The notes under the pieces: model-generated | What the model was told of the DNA's origin: nothing | Database searches by the model: none | Seen by the model: only the letters and a program-made list of their open reading frames with translations | Source: Rossellomorea arthrocnemi | GTDB lineage: Bacteria > Bacillota > Bacilli > Bacillales > Bacillaceae_B | DNA: 64,000 nt | NCBI RefSeq assembly: GCF_904424705.1 | Contig: NZ_CAJGBF010000015.1 | Location: forward strand, 37,146-101,145 | Direction of reading: 5' to 3' | In this document: positions 16,708 to 24,616 of the stretch, piece after piece | Numbering within the stretch: the first letter of the stretch is position 1 | How the letters are laid out: each line of letters starts with the position of its first letter | Position numbers and translations under genes: made by a program

Positions 16708-17112
16708 ATGGCCATCAACAACCCGTATGCAGCATACAAGAACAACTCGGTCAATACCGCATCACCAGGTGAACTCACCCTTATGCTCTATAACGGAAGT
16801 CTGAAATTTATTCATATCGCGAAAAAAGCGATTGAAGAAAAAAATATTGAACTGAAAAACACTAATATTCAGAAGACCCAAGCCATCGTGAATGAGCTGA
16901 TGGTTACCTTGAATACGGATCTTGAGGTCTCACAAAACCTCATGTCCTTATACGACTACATCAACCGTCGCCTAACAGAAGCCAATGTTAAGAATGACTC
17001 GGTGATTTTAGAAGAAGTAGAGAGCCTCATCACAGACTTCCGTGACACATGGAAAGAAGTCATTCAACTAAACCGCCAGAAGCAGCATGCCGGTCAAGGT
17101 GGACAGGCGTAA
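16708..17112 (+). CDS. fliS: FliS, flagellin export chaperone
   Basis: 134-residue helical chaperone that binds the C-terminal D0 region of flagellin. The start MAINNPYAAYKNNSVNTASPGELTLMLYNGSLKFI is the classic FliS signature. Its binding target on flagellin is encoded by the short second exon of hag, so unspliced product would not bind normally. The stop codon overlaps the next start (TAATG), so fliT is translationally coupled. Confidence 0.95.
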   Translation: MAINNPYAAYKNNSVNTASPGELTLMLYNGSLKFIHIAKKAIEEKNIELKNTNIQKTQAIVNELMVTLNTDLEVSQNLMSLYDYINRRLTEANVKNDSVILEEVESLITDFRDTWKEVIQLNRQKQHAGQGGQA

Positions 17113-17459
17113 TGAGCTCGGTCCTTCTTTGCTATACGATCACGAAGCAATTGAAAGAAGCATTGGAACACGTGAATGATGAAAACAGGGAATCCAAGAT
17201 TGAGGAAGTGGAATCTCTTTTAGAAAAAAGACAGAGCCTGCTTTGCACCATTAAGCCTCCCTATACGCAGGATGAGCAGGCACTCGGCAAGCAGATGATT
17301 GCCTGGAACGGGCAAATCGATCGACAGCTGGCTCAGTTGCGTCTGCAAATCAAGCGGGACATGAACGGCTTGACTAAGAAAAAAACGTCGGTACAAAAAT
17401 ACTCCAACCCATACGAATCTTTACAATATGATGGGATGTTCTACGATAAAAAGAAATAG
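17112..17459 (+). CDS. fliT: FliT-like flagellar protein
   Basis: 115-residue helical protein in the fliT position. Its start ATG overlaps the fliS stop, TAATG. The sequence is mostly two long amphipathic helices (KQLKEALEHVNDENRESKIEEVESLLEKRQSLL, then GKQMIAWNGQIDRQLAQLRLQIKRDM), with the tail YSNPYESLQYDGMFYDKKK found in Bacillus FliT. The family acts as an export chaperone for FliD. Assignment rests on place, length and this tail. Confidence 0.82.
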   Translation: MSSVLLCYTITKQLKEALEHVNDENRESKIEEVESLLEKRQSLLCTIKPPYTQDEQALGKQMIAWNGQIDRQLAQLRLQIKRDMNGLTKKKTSVQKYSNPYESLQYDGMFYDKKK

Positions 17460-17467
17460 GTGATTCT

Positions 17468-17938
17468 TTGACAACAAAATTAGACGAAAAACAGTACGAA
17501 TTGGTCAGCCAATACGTCGGAATGCTCGACACAATCGAAGAAGCACTGAAATATGTGGAAGCAAGCTTCACGGATTTCAGCAAAACAGAGGGGGACCAGG
17601 TCCTTTCCGATGTCTTCATGGCCATTGGTCAGATTTCAGAAAGCAATCCTTTGTTGAAAGAAATATTTGATGGGGAAGGCGTTCAGAAAGCATTAACCGG
17701 ATTTGATTCGGTGACGGATCAGGCGTGGAAACTGGAAGGACAGCTGGATAACAACGAAGTTAAACATAGCATTGTACAGGAAAAACTATCACCAGCCTTC
17801 TCTACATGGAAAGCGTCGATTGAAAGCCAACTTAAACCGTATTTAATCACACTAAGTCTCGAATCTACGAGGCTTTTTTCTTTTTCCAAATACTCTCATG
17901 CTATAATAATAGAAAAAAGCTGGAGGAAGCAGGTATGA
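17468..17938 (+). CDS. Unknown protein of the flagellar operon; 3' part runs through a terminator
   Basis: I do not recognise this 156-residue product beyond its place as the last gene of the fliD-fliS-fliT group. It starts with TTG 8 bp after fliT and is acidic and helical over about 125 residues. The final 25 or so residues (from LESTRLFSFSKY on) are encoded by a hairpin plus T-run that looks like the operon terminator, so the natural stop may have been lost by mutation. The reading frame ends 4 bp into the next gene (ATGA). The start and first 125 residues look genuine; the tail is doubtful. Confidence 0.6.
   Translation: MTTKLDEKQYELVSQYVGMLDTIEEALKYVEASFTDFSKTEGDQVLSDVFMAIGQISESNPLLKEIFDGEGVQKALTGFDSVTDQAWKLEGQLDNNEVKHSIVQEKLSPAFSTWKASIESQLKPYLITLSLESTRLFSFSKYSHAIIIEKSWRKQV
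17854..17879 (+). terminator. Terminator of the fliD operon, inside the end of an ORF
   Basis: AAGTCTCG / CGAGGCTT stem (one G-T pair), six-nt loop, then TTTTTTC. It overlaps the C-terminal codons of the 17468 gene. Confidence 0.8.
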
Positions 17939-18267
17939 AAACCAGTGTGATAGATGAAATTCGAAAACTATGCCTATTTTATCCCGAGGTTCATGAACAT
18001 GTAGACGGATTCGGTCACATATCTTTCCGCGTAAAGGACAAACCATTTGTCATTATCGGAGAGACCTTATCGATTAAGACCCTCCCTGCCACCCAGGAAA
18101 TTCTCCTCGAACAGCCGGGCTTTATCAAAGCACCATACATAGGAAGGCATGGTTGGGTGCTGGTTGAGATAGAGAAAGTGGGCTGGCAAACGATTGAAGG
18201 ATTGATTCGTGAGGGCTTTTTGATTGCAGCTCCAAAGAGACTGGCCGATCACATACGAAATGGATGA
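17935..18267 (+). CDS. MmcQ/YjbR-family protein
   Basis: 110-residue protein of the YjbR fold, a CyaY-like alpha/beta domain thought to bind DNA. Conserved family features are the F/YPEVHEHVDGFGHISFRV N-terminal part, KPFVII, and the PYIGRHGWVLVEI strand followed by an amphipathic helix (IEGLIREGFLIAA). It has its own GGAGG ribosome site 7 nt before the ATG and a TATAAT-like sequence at about 17900. No defined role is known. Confidence 0.82.
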   Translation: MKTSVIDEIRKLCLFYPEVHEHVDGFGHISFRVKDKPFVIIGETLSIKTLPATQEILLEQPGFIKAPYIGRHGWVLVEIEKVGWQTIEGLIREGFLIAAPKRLADHIRNG

Positions 18268-18273
18268 AAAAAC

Positions 18274-19029
18274 ATGATAAATTTAATCACCAATGAACTC
18301 ATTAAACAAATTACCCGTCCGCGTATGGGGATTTCCCTGGGCATCATCGTGCTCATCGATTCCATCGCATCCCTTTTTGTCTATCTGCTCTTCGACGGAG
18401 CCCAATTTTCATTCTGGGAATATATGCGGATCAGTTCTAACCTCCTTATCGTCATTCAGATTTTCTGTCTGATTATCGCTGGGGATATTGTGTCAAGTGA
18501 ATTCTCTACGGGCACTATAAAGCTTCTCCTCATACGACCGATTAGCCGTGTGAACATTTTACTTTCCAAATACATAACTATTTTAGTCATCGCGATGGTT
18601 TTAACAGCCGCTCATTTCTTATTTTCGGTCATACTTGGTTCACTCTGGTTTTATGATAGCTTCTTTGACTTCAACGTGAACTTTTTCATCGTGGCAGGTG
18701 CGTATGTACTGAGATTTATAGAATTGATTGTAATCTGCTCGATCGCCTTTACCTTTTCTGTCCTGACGAGAAGCAGTTCGTTTGCGATTGGTTCAACTAT
18801 TTTTCTCACCTTTTCAGCCGGGACGTTTTTGATTCTCATGAACGAACGGGGCTTGGAGTGGGGGAGATATCTATTTTTTGCCAATACCGATTTGCAACAG
18901 TATTTCTTCGGGACACCTCCGTTTGAAGGAATGACATTTTGGTTTTCCGTTGTGGTGATTCTGGTGTATTTGGTTGGGTTTGGTGGATTGGCCTGGTGGA
19001 GTTTTGGCCGGCGGGATGTGGAGGTTTAG
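18274..19029 (+). CDS. ABC-2 type permease without a visible ATPase partner
   Basis: 251-residue membrane protein with about six hydrophobic helices. The segment GDIVSSEFSTGTIKLLLIRPISR is the hallmark of BcrB/NosY-type ABC-2 permeases, where the EFxTGTIK region couples to the ATPase. No ATP-binding gene lies on either side: upstream is the YjbR protein and downstream is the palindrome array. It must therefore use a partner encoded elsewhere or be a remnant. The ATG follows the previous stop by only 6 bp, with a weak ribosome site (GGATGAAAAAAC). Confidence 0.82.
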   Translation: MINLITNELIKQITRPRMGISLGIIVLIDSIASLFVYLLFDGAQFSFWEYMRISSNLLIVIQIFCLIIAGDIVSSEFSTGTIKLLLIRPISRVNILLSKYITILVIAMVLTAAHFLFSVILGSLWFYDSFFDFNVNFFIVAGAYVLRFIELIVICSIAFTFSVLTRSSSFAIGSTIFLTFSAGTFLILMNERGLEWGRYLFFANTDLQQYFFGTPPFEGMTFWFSVVVILVYLVGFGGLAWWSFGRRDVEV

Positions 19030-19048
19030 GGGATCTGTTGTTGATAGG

Positions 19049-19184
19049 GTGCCAGGCACAGACCAATAGAAAAGTGCCAGGCACAGATGAGGGGAAGGGT
19101 GCCAGGCACCAACCGAAAGAAAAGTGCCAGGCACAGATGAGGAAGAGAGTACCGGGCACTAAGTAAAAGAAAAGTGCCAGGCAC
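19049..19184. repeat. Array A: six GTGCCAGGCAC palindromes at exact 25-bp period
   Basis: 11-bp units begin at 19049, 19074, 19099, 19124, 19149 and 19174; the fifth is GTACCGGGCAC, the others are identical. The 14-nt spacers alternate between an A-rich type ending GAAAA and AGATGAGG..., so the array looks like 50-bp double units. It ends 106 bp before the transposase start. Confidence 0.95.
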
Positions 19185-19290
19185 CACCAATAAATCCGGC
19201 AAATTCTCAATGTAACAAAAAGAGGGTTTTATTTCTAAATGTCGAATGTAGTTATTTGTCTATAATTCTGAAAGAAGAAAGGAAGATTCA

Positions 19291-19854
19291 ATGCCGCGAA
19301 AGCCTAGAGTTTGGTATCCTGGAGCTATGTATCATGTGACTGCCCGAGGAAATAGAAAGAACAATCTATTCCGTGATCGAAAAGATTATCAATTCTATTT
19401 AACCCTGTTACAAAAAGCAAATGAGAAACTCCCCTTTATTCTTCATTCTTATTGCCTCATGCCAAATCATATTCACCTCATTATTGAAACGATTGAAGAC
19501 CCACTCTCTCAAATCATCCATTACGTTCACTCTAACTATGCAAAATATTTTAATAAAAAGTACGATTACATTGGTCACGTATTCCAAGACCGCTATTTTG
19601 CAAAGTTAATTAAAAACTGGAAGCAGATAATGGATACCAGTAGTTATATCCATTTAAACCCGGTGAGGTCCAGGTATGTGAAAAATCCAGAAGATTATTA
19701 CTGGAGTAGCTATAAAACATTTATTATATCAGGCTATAAAACCCTTGCAGATCCTACCAAAATTCTAAAGAATCTTGGTGATCATCCAAATGATAAGTAC
19801 AAATTTTATGTAGAAACCAAATTGAATACGAAAGATTGGGGCTTTATTAAATAA
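19291..19854 (+). CDS. REP-associated tyrosine transposase (RAYT), HUH Y1 family
   Basis: 187-residue single-strand DNA nuclease related to IS200/IS605 TnpA. The HUH motif is MPNHIHLII (His60-Ile-His62) and the candidate catalytic tyrosine is in SNYAKYFNKKY (Tyr83 or Tyr86). N-terminal MPRKPRVWYPGAMYHVTARGN and C-terminal GHVFQDRYFAKLI, YIHLNPVRSRYV and YYWSSYKTF are typical of RAYT/Rep-type proteins. The ATG follows AGAAAGGAAG. Palindrome arrays flank it on both sides, which supports a RAYT acting on these repeats rather than an IS200 element. The gene looks intact. Confidence 0.92.
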   Translation: MPRKPRVWYPGAMYHVTARGNRKNNLFRDRKDYQFYLTLLQKANEKLPFILHSYCLMPNHIHLIIETIEDPLSQIIHYVHSNYAKYFNKKYDYIGHVFQDRYFAKLIKNWKQIMDTSSYIHLNPVRSRYVKNPEDYYWSSYKTFIISGYKTLADPTKILKNLGDHPNDKYKFYVETKLNTKDWGFIK

Positions 19855-19860
19855 TAGAAG

Positions 19861-19996
19861 GTGCCAGGCACAGAAAGGGGGAGTAGTGCCTGGCACCAAA
19901 CAAGATAATGGTACCTGGCACCAAACAAGATAATAGTGCCAGGCACCAAACAAGATAATGGTACCAGGCACCAAACATGTTAATAGTACCTGGCAC
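19861..19996. repeat. Array B: six GTGCC(A/T)GGCAC palindromes at exact 25-bp period
   Basis: Units begin at 19861, 19886, 19911, 19936, 19961 and 19986, as GTGCCAGGCAC, GTGCCTGGCAC, GTACCTGGCAC, GTGCCAGGCAC, GTACCAGGCAC and GTACCTGGCAC. Four spacers are near-identical (CAAACAAGATAAT and variants). The array starts 6 bp after the transposase stop codon. Confidence 0.95.
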
Positions 19997-20248
19997 CTTC
20001 AAGGTCTCTAACCCCTTCGCAATTCCACCCCAAATAGCGCCCCAAACTCCTCACAAAACCTCCACAAAAACTCCATATCCCCACCCTCTAACCCAACAAA
20101 AAAGTGAGATAATTATACTACAAAGAGTGAAGGTGAACCCAATACACAGCAACCACCAATTCACTCTTAAACATTCTCTACTCCTTCCACCTCAACCTTT
20201 TCGACACCACTTAACAAAATTCATGAAAGTTGACAAAAAATTTAGAAA
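19997..20248. other. Non-coding stretch between array B and hpf
   Basis: C/A-rich sequence without a plausible gene, repeat or hairpin. I see nothing here apart from the sigma-B type promoter that begins at 20249. Confidence 0.5.
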
Positions 20249-20274
20249 GTTTAAGAAGGATTAAAGAAGGGAAT
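20249..20274 (+). promoter_or_regulatory. Sigma-B type promoter of hpf
   Basis: GTTTAA (20249-20254), 14 nt, GGGAAT (20269-20274). This fits the general-stress consensus, and the B. subtilis homologue yvyD is sigma-B dependent. Confidence 0.75.
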
Positions 20275-20319
20275 AGAGAATATATAAACATAGCTTTATT
20301 TTTAAAAGGAGGAGTTTAC

Positions 20320-20898
20320 ATGTTGAACTACAACATTCGAGGCGAGAACATTGAGGTAACTCCAGCGATTCGCGAACACGTGGAGAAGAAGATTGGCAAG
20401 TTAGACCGTTACTTTAATGAAACTCCTGATGCAAATGTACATGTTAATTTAAAAGTGTATCCTGATAAAAATACGAAAACAGAAGTGACTATTCCAATGC
20501 CGCATTTAGTGCTACGTGCAGAGGAACGCAACACAGATATGTATGCGGCCATTGATCTGATAGTAGATAAATTGGAGCGTCAAATTCGCAAACATAAGAC
20601 AAGAGTGAACAGAAAAATGCGCGAAAAGGGTAGTCCTAAAGAGTTTTTCGCGGCTCAGGAAGATCTGAATCACGTTTCTCCGAACGGGGCAGCTGCCATT
20701 GAACTGGAGGAAGAGGATGATACGGAAGTAGTGAGAACGAAGCAGTTCAATCTTAAACCGATGGACAGTGAAGAAGCGATTCTGCAGATGAATATGCTCG
20801 GTCACACATTCTTCATCTTCACAGACGCAGAGACTAACGCAACGAACATTGTGTACAAGCGTCGTGATGGCAAGTACGGCTTGATTGAAACAAACTAA
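20320..20898 (+). CDS. hpf: Long-form ribosome hibernation promoting factor
   Basis: 192-residue protein that dimerises idle 70S ribosomes into 100S particles. The N-terminal S30AE domain starts [32 protein letters not shown]. After an acidic linker, the C-terminal dimerisation domain ([36 protein letters not shown]) identifies the long form. ATG 20320 follows AAAAGGAGGAG. It has a sigma-B promoter upstream and a terminator downstream. It sits where yvyD does in B. subtilis, between the fli genes and secA. Confidence 0.95.
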   Translation: MLNYNIRGENIEVTPAIREHVEKKIGKLDRYFNETPDANVHVNLKVYPDKNTKTEVTIPMPHLVLRAEERNTDMYAAIDLIVDKLERQIRKHKTRVNRKMREKGSPKEFFAAQEDLNHVSPNGAAAIELEEEDDTEVVRTKQFNLKPMDSEEAILQMNMLGHTFFIFTDAETNATNIVYKRRDGKYGLIETN

Positions 20899-20914
20899 TT
20901 TCATAACCAAGAGG

Positions 20915-20945
20915 TCCTGCGGTCGCTTTGACTGCAGGATTTTTT
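20915..20945 (+). terminator. Terminator of hpf
   Basis: TCCTGC / GCAGGA stem (extended by GGTC/GACT) followed by TTTTTT. Confidence 0.88.
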
Positions 20946-21013
20946 CATTCTTAGGAGGATTTTACCATTTTTTGTCGAAGTTTGAAGGTAGACAAAGAAG
21001 AGGGGGAAACCAA

Positions 21014-22123
21014 ATGAGAGATTCACGGTTAGAGAAGTTGGCGGAAGTGCTTTTGACTCATTCCTTGAAAGTGAAGGAAGGGGAAAAGGTGATGATAACG
21101 GGGGAGCATTCAACGCAACCTCTTATAAAGGAGCTGCTGAAAAAATCATATGAGATGGGGGTAATCCCCTATTTTGAATTTGGCGATCTGGAATTAAATC
21201 GAATTATGGCTACACATGCAAAACCTGAACAGATGATACTTCGAAATAAATGGAATATGCAGCAGTATCAGGATTTGGATGCCTTTATCCATATTGCCAG
21301 TGAGGCAAACGACGCAGAGATGAGCGAGGTCCCTGCTGAGCAATGGCAGCTCCTCATGCCACATATGAAAGAGTCCAATGACTATCTTATTCAAAACAAG
21401 AAATGGGTTCTTTTAAACTATCCAAACTTTTCCCTCGCTCAAAAAGCGAAGATGAGCTATGACACGTTCTTCGATTATCTATTGGAAGTCTGCACGGTTG
21501 ATTATAAGCAGATGGAAGAAGCCCAGAAGCCCCTTAAAGAGTTGATGGATAAAACCGACAAGGTGCGTATCACCGGTGAGGGGACGGACCTGACATTTTC
21601 CATCAAAGATATTTCGTCTGTTATGTGTTTCGGTGAGCGGAATATTCCTGACGGAGAAGTGTATACGGCTCCTGTGAAGGACAGTGTCAATGGAACGATT
21701 ACGTATAATACACCGACACTTTATCGCGGATTCTCTTTTAACAATGTCTCTTTGACGTTTGAGAACGGGAAGATTGTGAAAGCGACGGCTGATAAAACGA
21801 AGGAACTGAACGATATTCTGGATACAGATGAAGGTGCCCGCTTTATCGGTGAGTTTGCTCTTGGGGTGAATCCGAAGATCAATGAACCGATGATGGATAT
21901 TTTATTTGATGAAAAAATTAACGGAAGCTTTCATTTTACACCGGGACAGGCCTATGAACAGGCAGACAACGGAAATCGTTCCAGCGTACATTGGGATATG
22001 GTATGCATTCAGCGTCCCGAATATGGCGGCGGGGAAATTTACTTCGATGATGTTTTAATTCGCAAAGATGGGTTATTTGTAGTAGAAGAGCTAAAAGGAT
22101 TAAATCCTGAAGCTTTAATCTAA
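21014..22123 (+). CDS. Aminopeptidase, M29 family
   Basis: 369-residue metallo-aminopeptidase of the AmpS/thermophilic aminopeptidase (M29) family, which removes N-terminal residues from peptides in the cytoplasm. Metal-site segments are visible: GERNIPDGEVYTAP (Glu), FIGEFALGVNP (Glu) and GSFHFTPGQAYEQADNGNRSSVHWDMV (His, His, Asp). The start at 21014 (AGGGGGAAACCAA then ATG AGA GAT) gives the family length of about 370. It is followed 15 bp later by the DUF1028 gene, so the two are probably cotranscribed. Confidence 0.9.
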   Translation: MRDSRLEKLAEVLLTHSLKVKEGEKVMITGEHSTQPLIKELLKKSYEMGVIPYFEFGDLELNRIMATHAKPEQMILRNKWNMQQYQDLDAFIHIASEANDAEMSEVPAEQWQLLMPHMKESNDYLIQNKKWVLLNYPNFSLAQKAKMSYDTFFDYLLEVCTVDYKQMEEAQKPLKELMDKTDKVRITGEGTDLTFSIKDISSVMCFGERNIPDGEVYTAPVKDSVNGTITYNTPTLYRGFSFNNVSLTFENGKIVKATADKTKELNDILDTDEGARFIGEFALGVNPKINEPMMDILFDEKINGSFHFTPGQAYEQADNGNRSSVHWDMVCIQRPEYGGGEIYFDDVLIRKDGLFVVEELKGLNPEALI

Positions 22124-22137
22124 AGGAGGGCATCACC

Positions 22138-22974
22138 ATGACGTATTCCATTGTAGGCTATGACCCGGAAGAGAAAGAATGGGGGATTGCGGTCCAATCG
22201 AAATTTCTCGGTGTTGGATCGGTTGTTCCGTTTGCGAAAGCAGGAGTGGGGGCTGTGGCGACTCAGTCTTACGCCAATACTTCTTACGGACCGCTTGCGC
22301 TTCAACTAATGGAGGAAGGCAAGACGGCGGAAGAGGCAATGGACATCATCACACAGGATGATCCGGAGCGTCCGTTACGCCAGGTTGGATTGATTGATGC
22401 TGGTGGAAATGCGGCTACTTTTACAGGAGAAGGGTGCTATGACTGGGCTGGTGGACAGACAGGGAAGCACTTTGCCGCTCAGGGGAATATTTTAGTAGAT
22501 GGTCAAACCGTGAGAGCGATGGCGGATACCTTTGAGTCCACCACCGGATCGTTGGCTGAAAGGTTGCTAAATGCACTGGAAGCTGGCCAGGAAGCTGGCG
22601 GCGATTCCAGGGGAATGCAGTCCGCTGCCCTTTTAGTTGTGAAAGAAAGCGGGGGATACGGCGGATTCAACGATCGCTATATTGATCTGAGAGTGGATGA
22701 TCACGCTTCTCCTATCAAGGAATTGAAGCGAATCTATCTTCTGCATCAGCTGTATTTCAAAGAGTCGGATGCCGGCAGGGTGGTATTGTTGGACGGCCAT
22801 ATTCACGATGAAGTAGAACGTGAACTAACACGACTTGGATATGCGAAAGAAAAGCAATCTCTTTATCATAATTTAAAAGACTATCTGCACACGGAAAACT
22901 TCGAAATGCGTGAGCAGGAAGAAAATTATATCGATTTGGATGTATTGGATTATATGAAAAATCAAGGAAGATAA
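22138..22974 (+). CDS. DUF1028 protein (Ntn-hydrolase-like fold)
   Basis: 278-residue DUF1028 protein. The start TYSIVGYDPEEKEWGIAVQSKFLGVGSVVPFAKAGVGAVATQSYAN is the family signature, with the Thr/Ser after the initiator Met in the position of an N-terminal nucleophile. Internal conserved segments are DAGGNAATFTGEGCYDWAGG and AQGNILV. The C-terminal 70 residues resemble a peptidoglycan-binding-like tail found in longer members. Function is unproven; cotranscription with the aminopeptidase suggests peptide turnover. Confidence 0.85.
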   Translation: MTYSIVGYDPEEKEWGIAVQSKFLGVGSVVPFAKAGVGAVATQSYANTSYGPLALQLMEEGKTAEEAMDIITQDDPERPLRQVGLIDAGGNAATFTGEGCYDWAGGQTGKHFAAQGNILVDGQTVRAMADTFESTTGSLAERLLNALEAGQEAGGDSRGMQSAALLVVKESGGYGGFNDRYIDLRVDDHASPIKELKRIYLLHQLYFKESDAGRVVLLDGHIHDEVERELTRLGYAKEKQSLYHNLKDYLHTENFEMREQEENYIDLDVLDYMKNQGR

Positions 22975-22981
22975 TTGTAAA

Positions 22982-23014
22982 AAGAACCAGTCAGAAAATG
23001 ATTGGTTCTTTTTT
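22982..23014 (+). terminator. Terminator after the DUF1028 gene
   Basis: AAGAACCA / TGGTTCTT stem followed by TTTTT. Confidence 0.87.
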
Positions 23015-23104
23015 CTTGTTTTAAAACAGTTTAATGCTAGCTTGAAATGTTATATAATGAACATTTGTGTACGGGACTCAGAGAAGTTGGAGGTAAATAC
23101 AAAC

Positions 23105-24235
23105 ATGAGTACAGTCGGAAGAAATGAACCATGTCCTTGTGGCAGTGGGAAAAAATATAAGAAATGCTGTGAAAAAGAAAATGTTGTGAATATAGATACC
23201 CTTGTGAGTCAGGAGCTGGACGTGCTGCAGGCACAGCTGTATGATTTCATCGCTACGGCCCAGTCTGCCGAGATGGAAGAATCCTATCATCACTATCTGT
23301 CTAAAATGGACTTGATGCAGGCGGACCCTGATATATATGAAATGGCATTTGTCAGTTGGTACGGAGCAACTCAACAGGATGCTGAAGGTGTTCGTTTAAT
23401 CGAACGATTTGTAGATAAGCAATTGAGTGCGGTTACTCGTCCCCAGACTGCCGAAGTGTTGGAGTCTTGGAAGAATGTAAGAGTGACAGCTGGAACGGTA
23501 GAAAAGCTTGATGACAATACATTGCGTGTCGGGGAAGCAATCACGGGGGATACCCTGATTGTGAAAGAAAAATTCGGAAAGCTTGAGAATAACAGCTTCT
23601 TTCTCGGGTTACTATTACCGAATGGGGAGAAGTATCTTCCGTTTGCTCAATACTTTATCTATCCTGCCATTGAAAAGGCGGCAATGGAATTAGTGAAGAT
23701 CCGCTATGAACAGGGGGAGTTTGAAACTCTCCACGATTACTTATCCGGTCAGTACCTGGAAATCGCGGATGTAGGATTTGTTCTTTACAGTGCTGAAAAG
23801 AAAAAGGCCGGAAAAAAAGCGGTACCAGATAAAGGATCTGCTGAAGACGATATAACGCAGGAATCCGTTGAAGAATCCGATGATTCAATTGAAGGAGTCG
23901 AAATCTGGAAGACACCGGAATACATTGAAGCGATCACCTCACTTCAAAAGTTCCTTTCTGAAAAAGGGGAAGACAAAAAAGAAAGTGAGATACTCGTAGC
24001 TGTATTGGAAAAATACTTCTACACAGAGCGCCCGACGATCCGGAATCCGAAAATCTATTCCGGGGCAATGGTGGACATGGTGAAAAACATAGACGAAATC
24101 AGCATCCGCCACGTTCAAAAGGAACTGGCCGAATACTTTGATGTCTCTGCCAACAGCATCTCAAGACGAAGCAAACAAATCTGGGAAAGCTACCAGGAAA
24201 CCGTCCACGAACTGCTGAAAGCAACGAACGCATAA
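23105..24235 (+). CDS. SEC-C-domain protein with C-terminal winged helix
   Basis: 376-residue cytoplasmic protein of unknown role. The N-terminus [16 protein letters not shown] is a zinc-binding SEC-C motif like that at the end of SecA. The middle (about 40-240) is helical and unassigned, followed by an acidic linker and a C-terminal helix-turn-helix segment (SIRHVQKELAEYFDVSANSISRRSKQIWESYQ). ATG 23105 is preferred because SEC-C motifs usually start within ten residues of the N-terminus and GGAGGT lies 10 nt upstream. It lies just before secA, but in its own transcription unit. Confidence 0.85.
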   Translation: MSTVGRNEPCPCGSGKKYKKCCEKENVVNIDTLVSQELDVLQAQLYDFIATAQSAEMEESYHHYLSKMDLMQADPDIYEMAFVSWYGATQQDAEGVRLIERFVDKQLSAVTRPQTAEVLESWKNVRVTAGTVEKLDDNTLRVGEAITGDTLIVKEKFGKLENNSFFLGLLLPNGEKYLPFAQYFIYPAIEKAAMELVKIRYEQGEFETLHDYLSGQYLEIADVGFVLYSAEKKKAGKKAVPDKGSAEDDITQESVEESDDSIEGVEIWKTPEYIEAITSLQKFLSEKGEDKKESEILVAVLEKYFYTERPTIRNPKIYSGAMVDMVKNIDEISIRHVQKELAEYFDVSANSISRRSKQIWESYQETVHELLKATNA

Positions 24236-24260
24236 CCTGAACTAAATACACACCGTATGG

Positions 24261-24288
24261 AAGTCGTCTTATAAAGGCGGCTTTTTTT
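24261..24288 (+). terminator. Terminator after the SEC-C gene
   Basis: AAGTCGTC / GGCGGCTT stem with G-T pairs, followed by TTTTTTT. Confidence 0.8.
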
Positions 24289-24386
24289 GAGGGACGGACC
24301 TCCCAATTCACCCCGCTTAGGATAAGAAAGCTTGATATAAAAGCATTCAATCTTCGAAATGGCTGCAATAGGGAGGTCCGTCCCTC
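24289..24386. repeat. Inverted repeat of the GGGACGGACC family
   Basis: GAGGGACGGACCTCCC (24289-24304) has a perfect inverted partner at 24371-24386, 66 bp apart. The core GAGGGACGGACCT recurs at 28.6, 28.9, 29.8 and 35.9 kb. The rest of the interval to secA (24387-24616) shows only a probable secA promoter region. Confidence 0.9.
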
Positions 24387-24616
24387 AAAGCCTTAAGTTG
24401 TAACCGATAGGGGATAGTGGTAAGATTGATAGGGAATATATCGTGTTTTGGTGGGAGGATAATTGGTTTTTGTAGCGAATTTTAAGTAGAGTGATGTGAT
24501 CGTGATTTCCTGTTTTTTTCAGGGATTTCATATATTTCTCATCCAAATCTCATTTCCTTTCGTTATACTGTTGACGATTGGCTCTCATATAAACACAGAT
24601 AAAGGAGCGTTTATAC

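Noticed and set aside
18939..19210. Open frames on both strands across array A (rich in CQAQ or PGT words)
   Set aside because: They are translations of the palindrome array with no ribosome sites or domain similarity.
19049..19996. Regular 25-bp repeats resembling a CRISPR array
   Set aside because: Repeat cores are 11-bp perfect palindromes, spacers are 14 nt and recur, and no cas genes are near. A RAYT/REP arrangement explains them.
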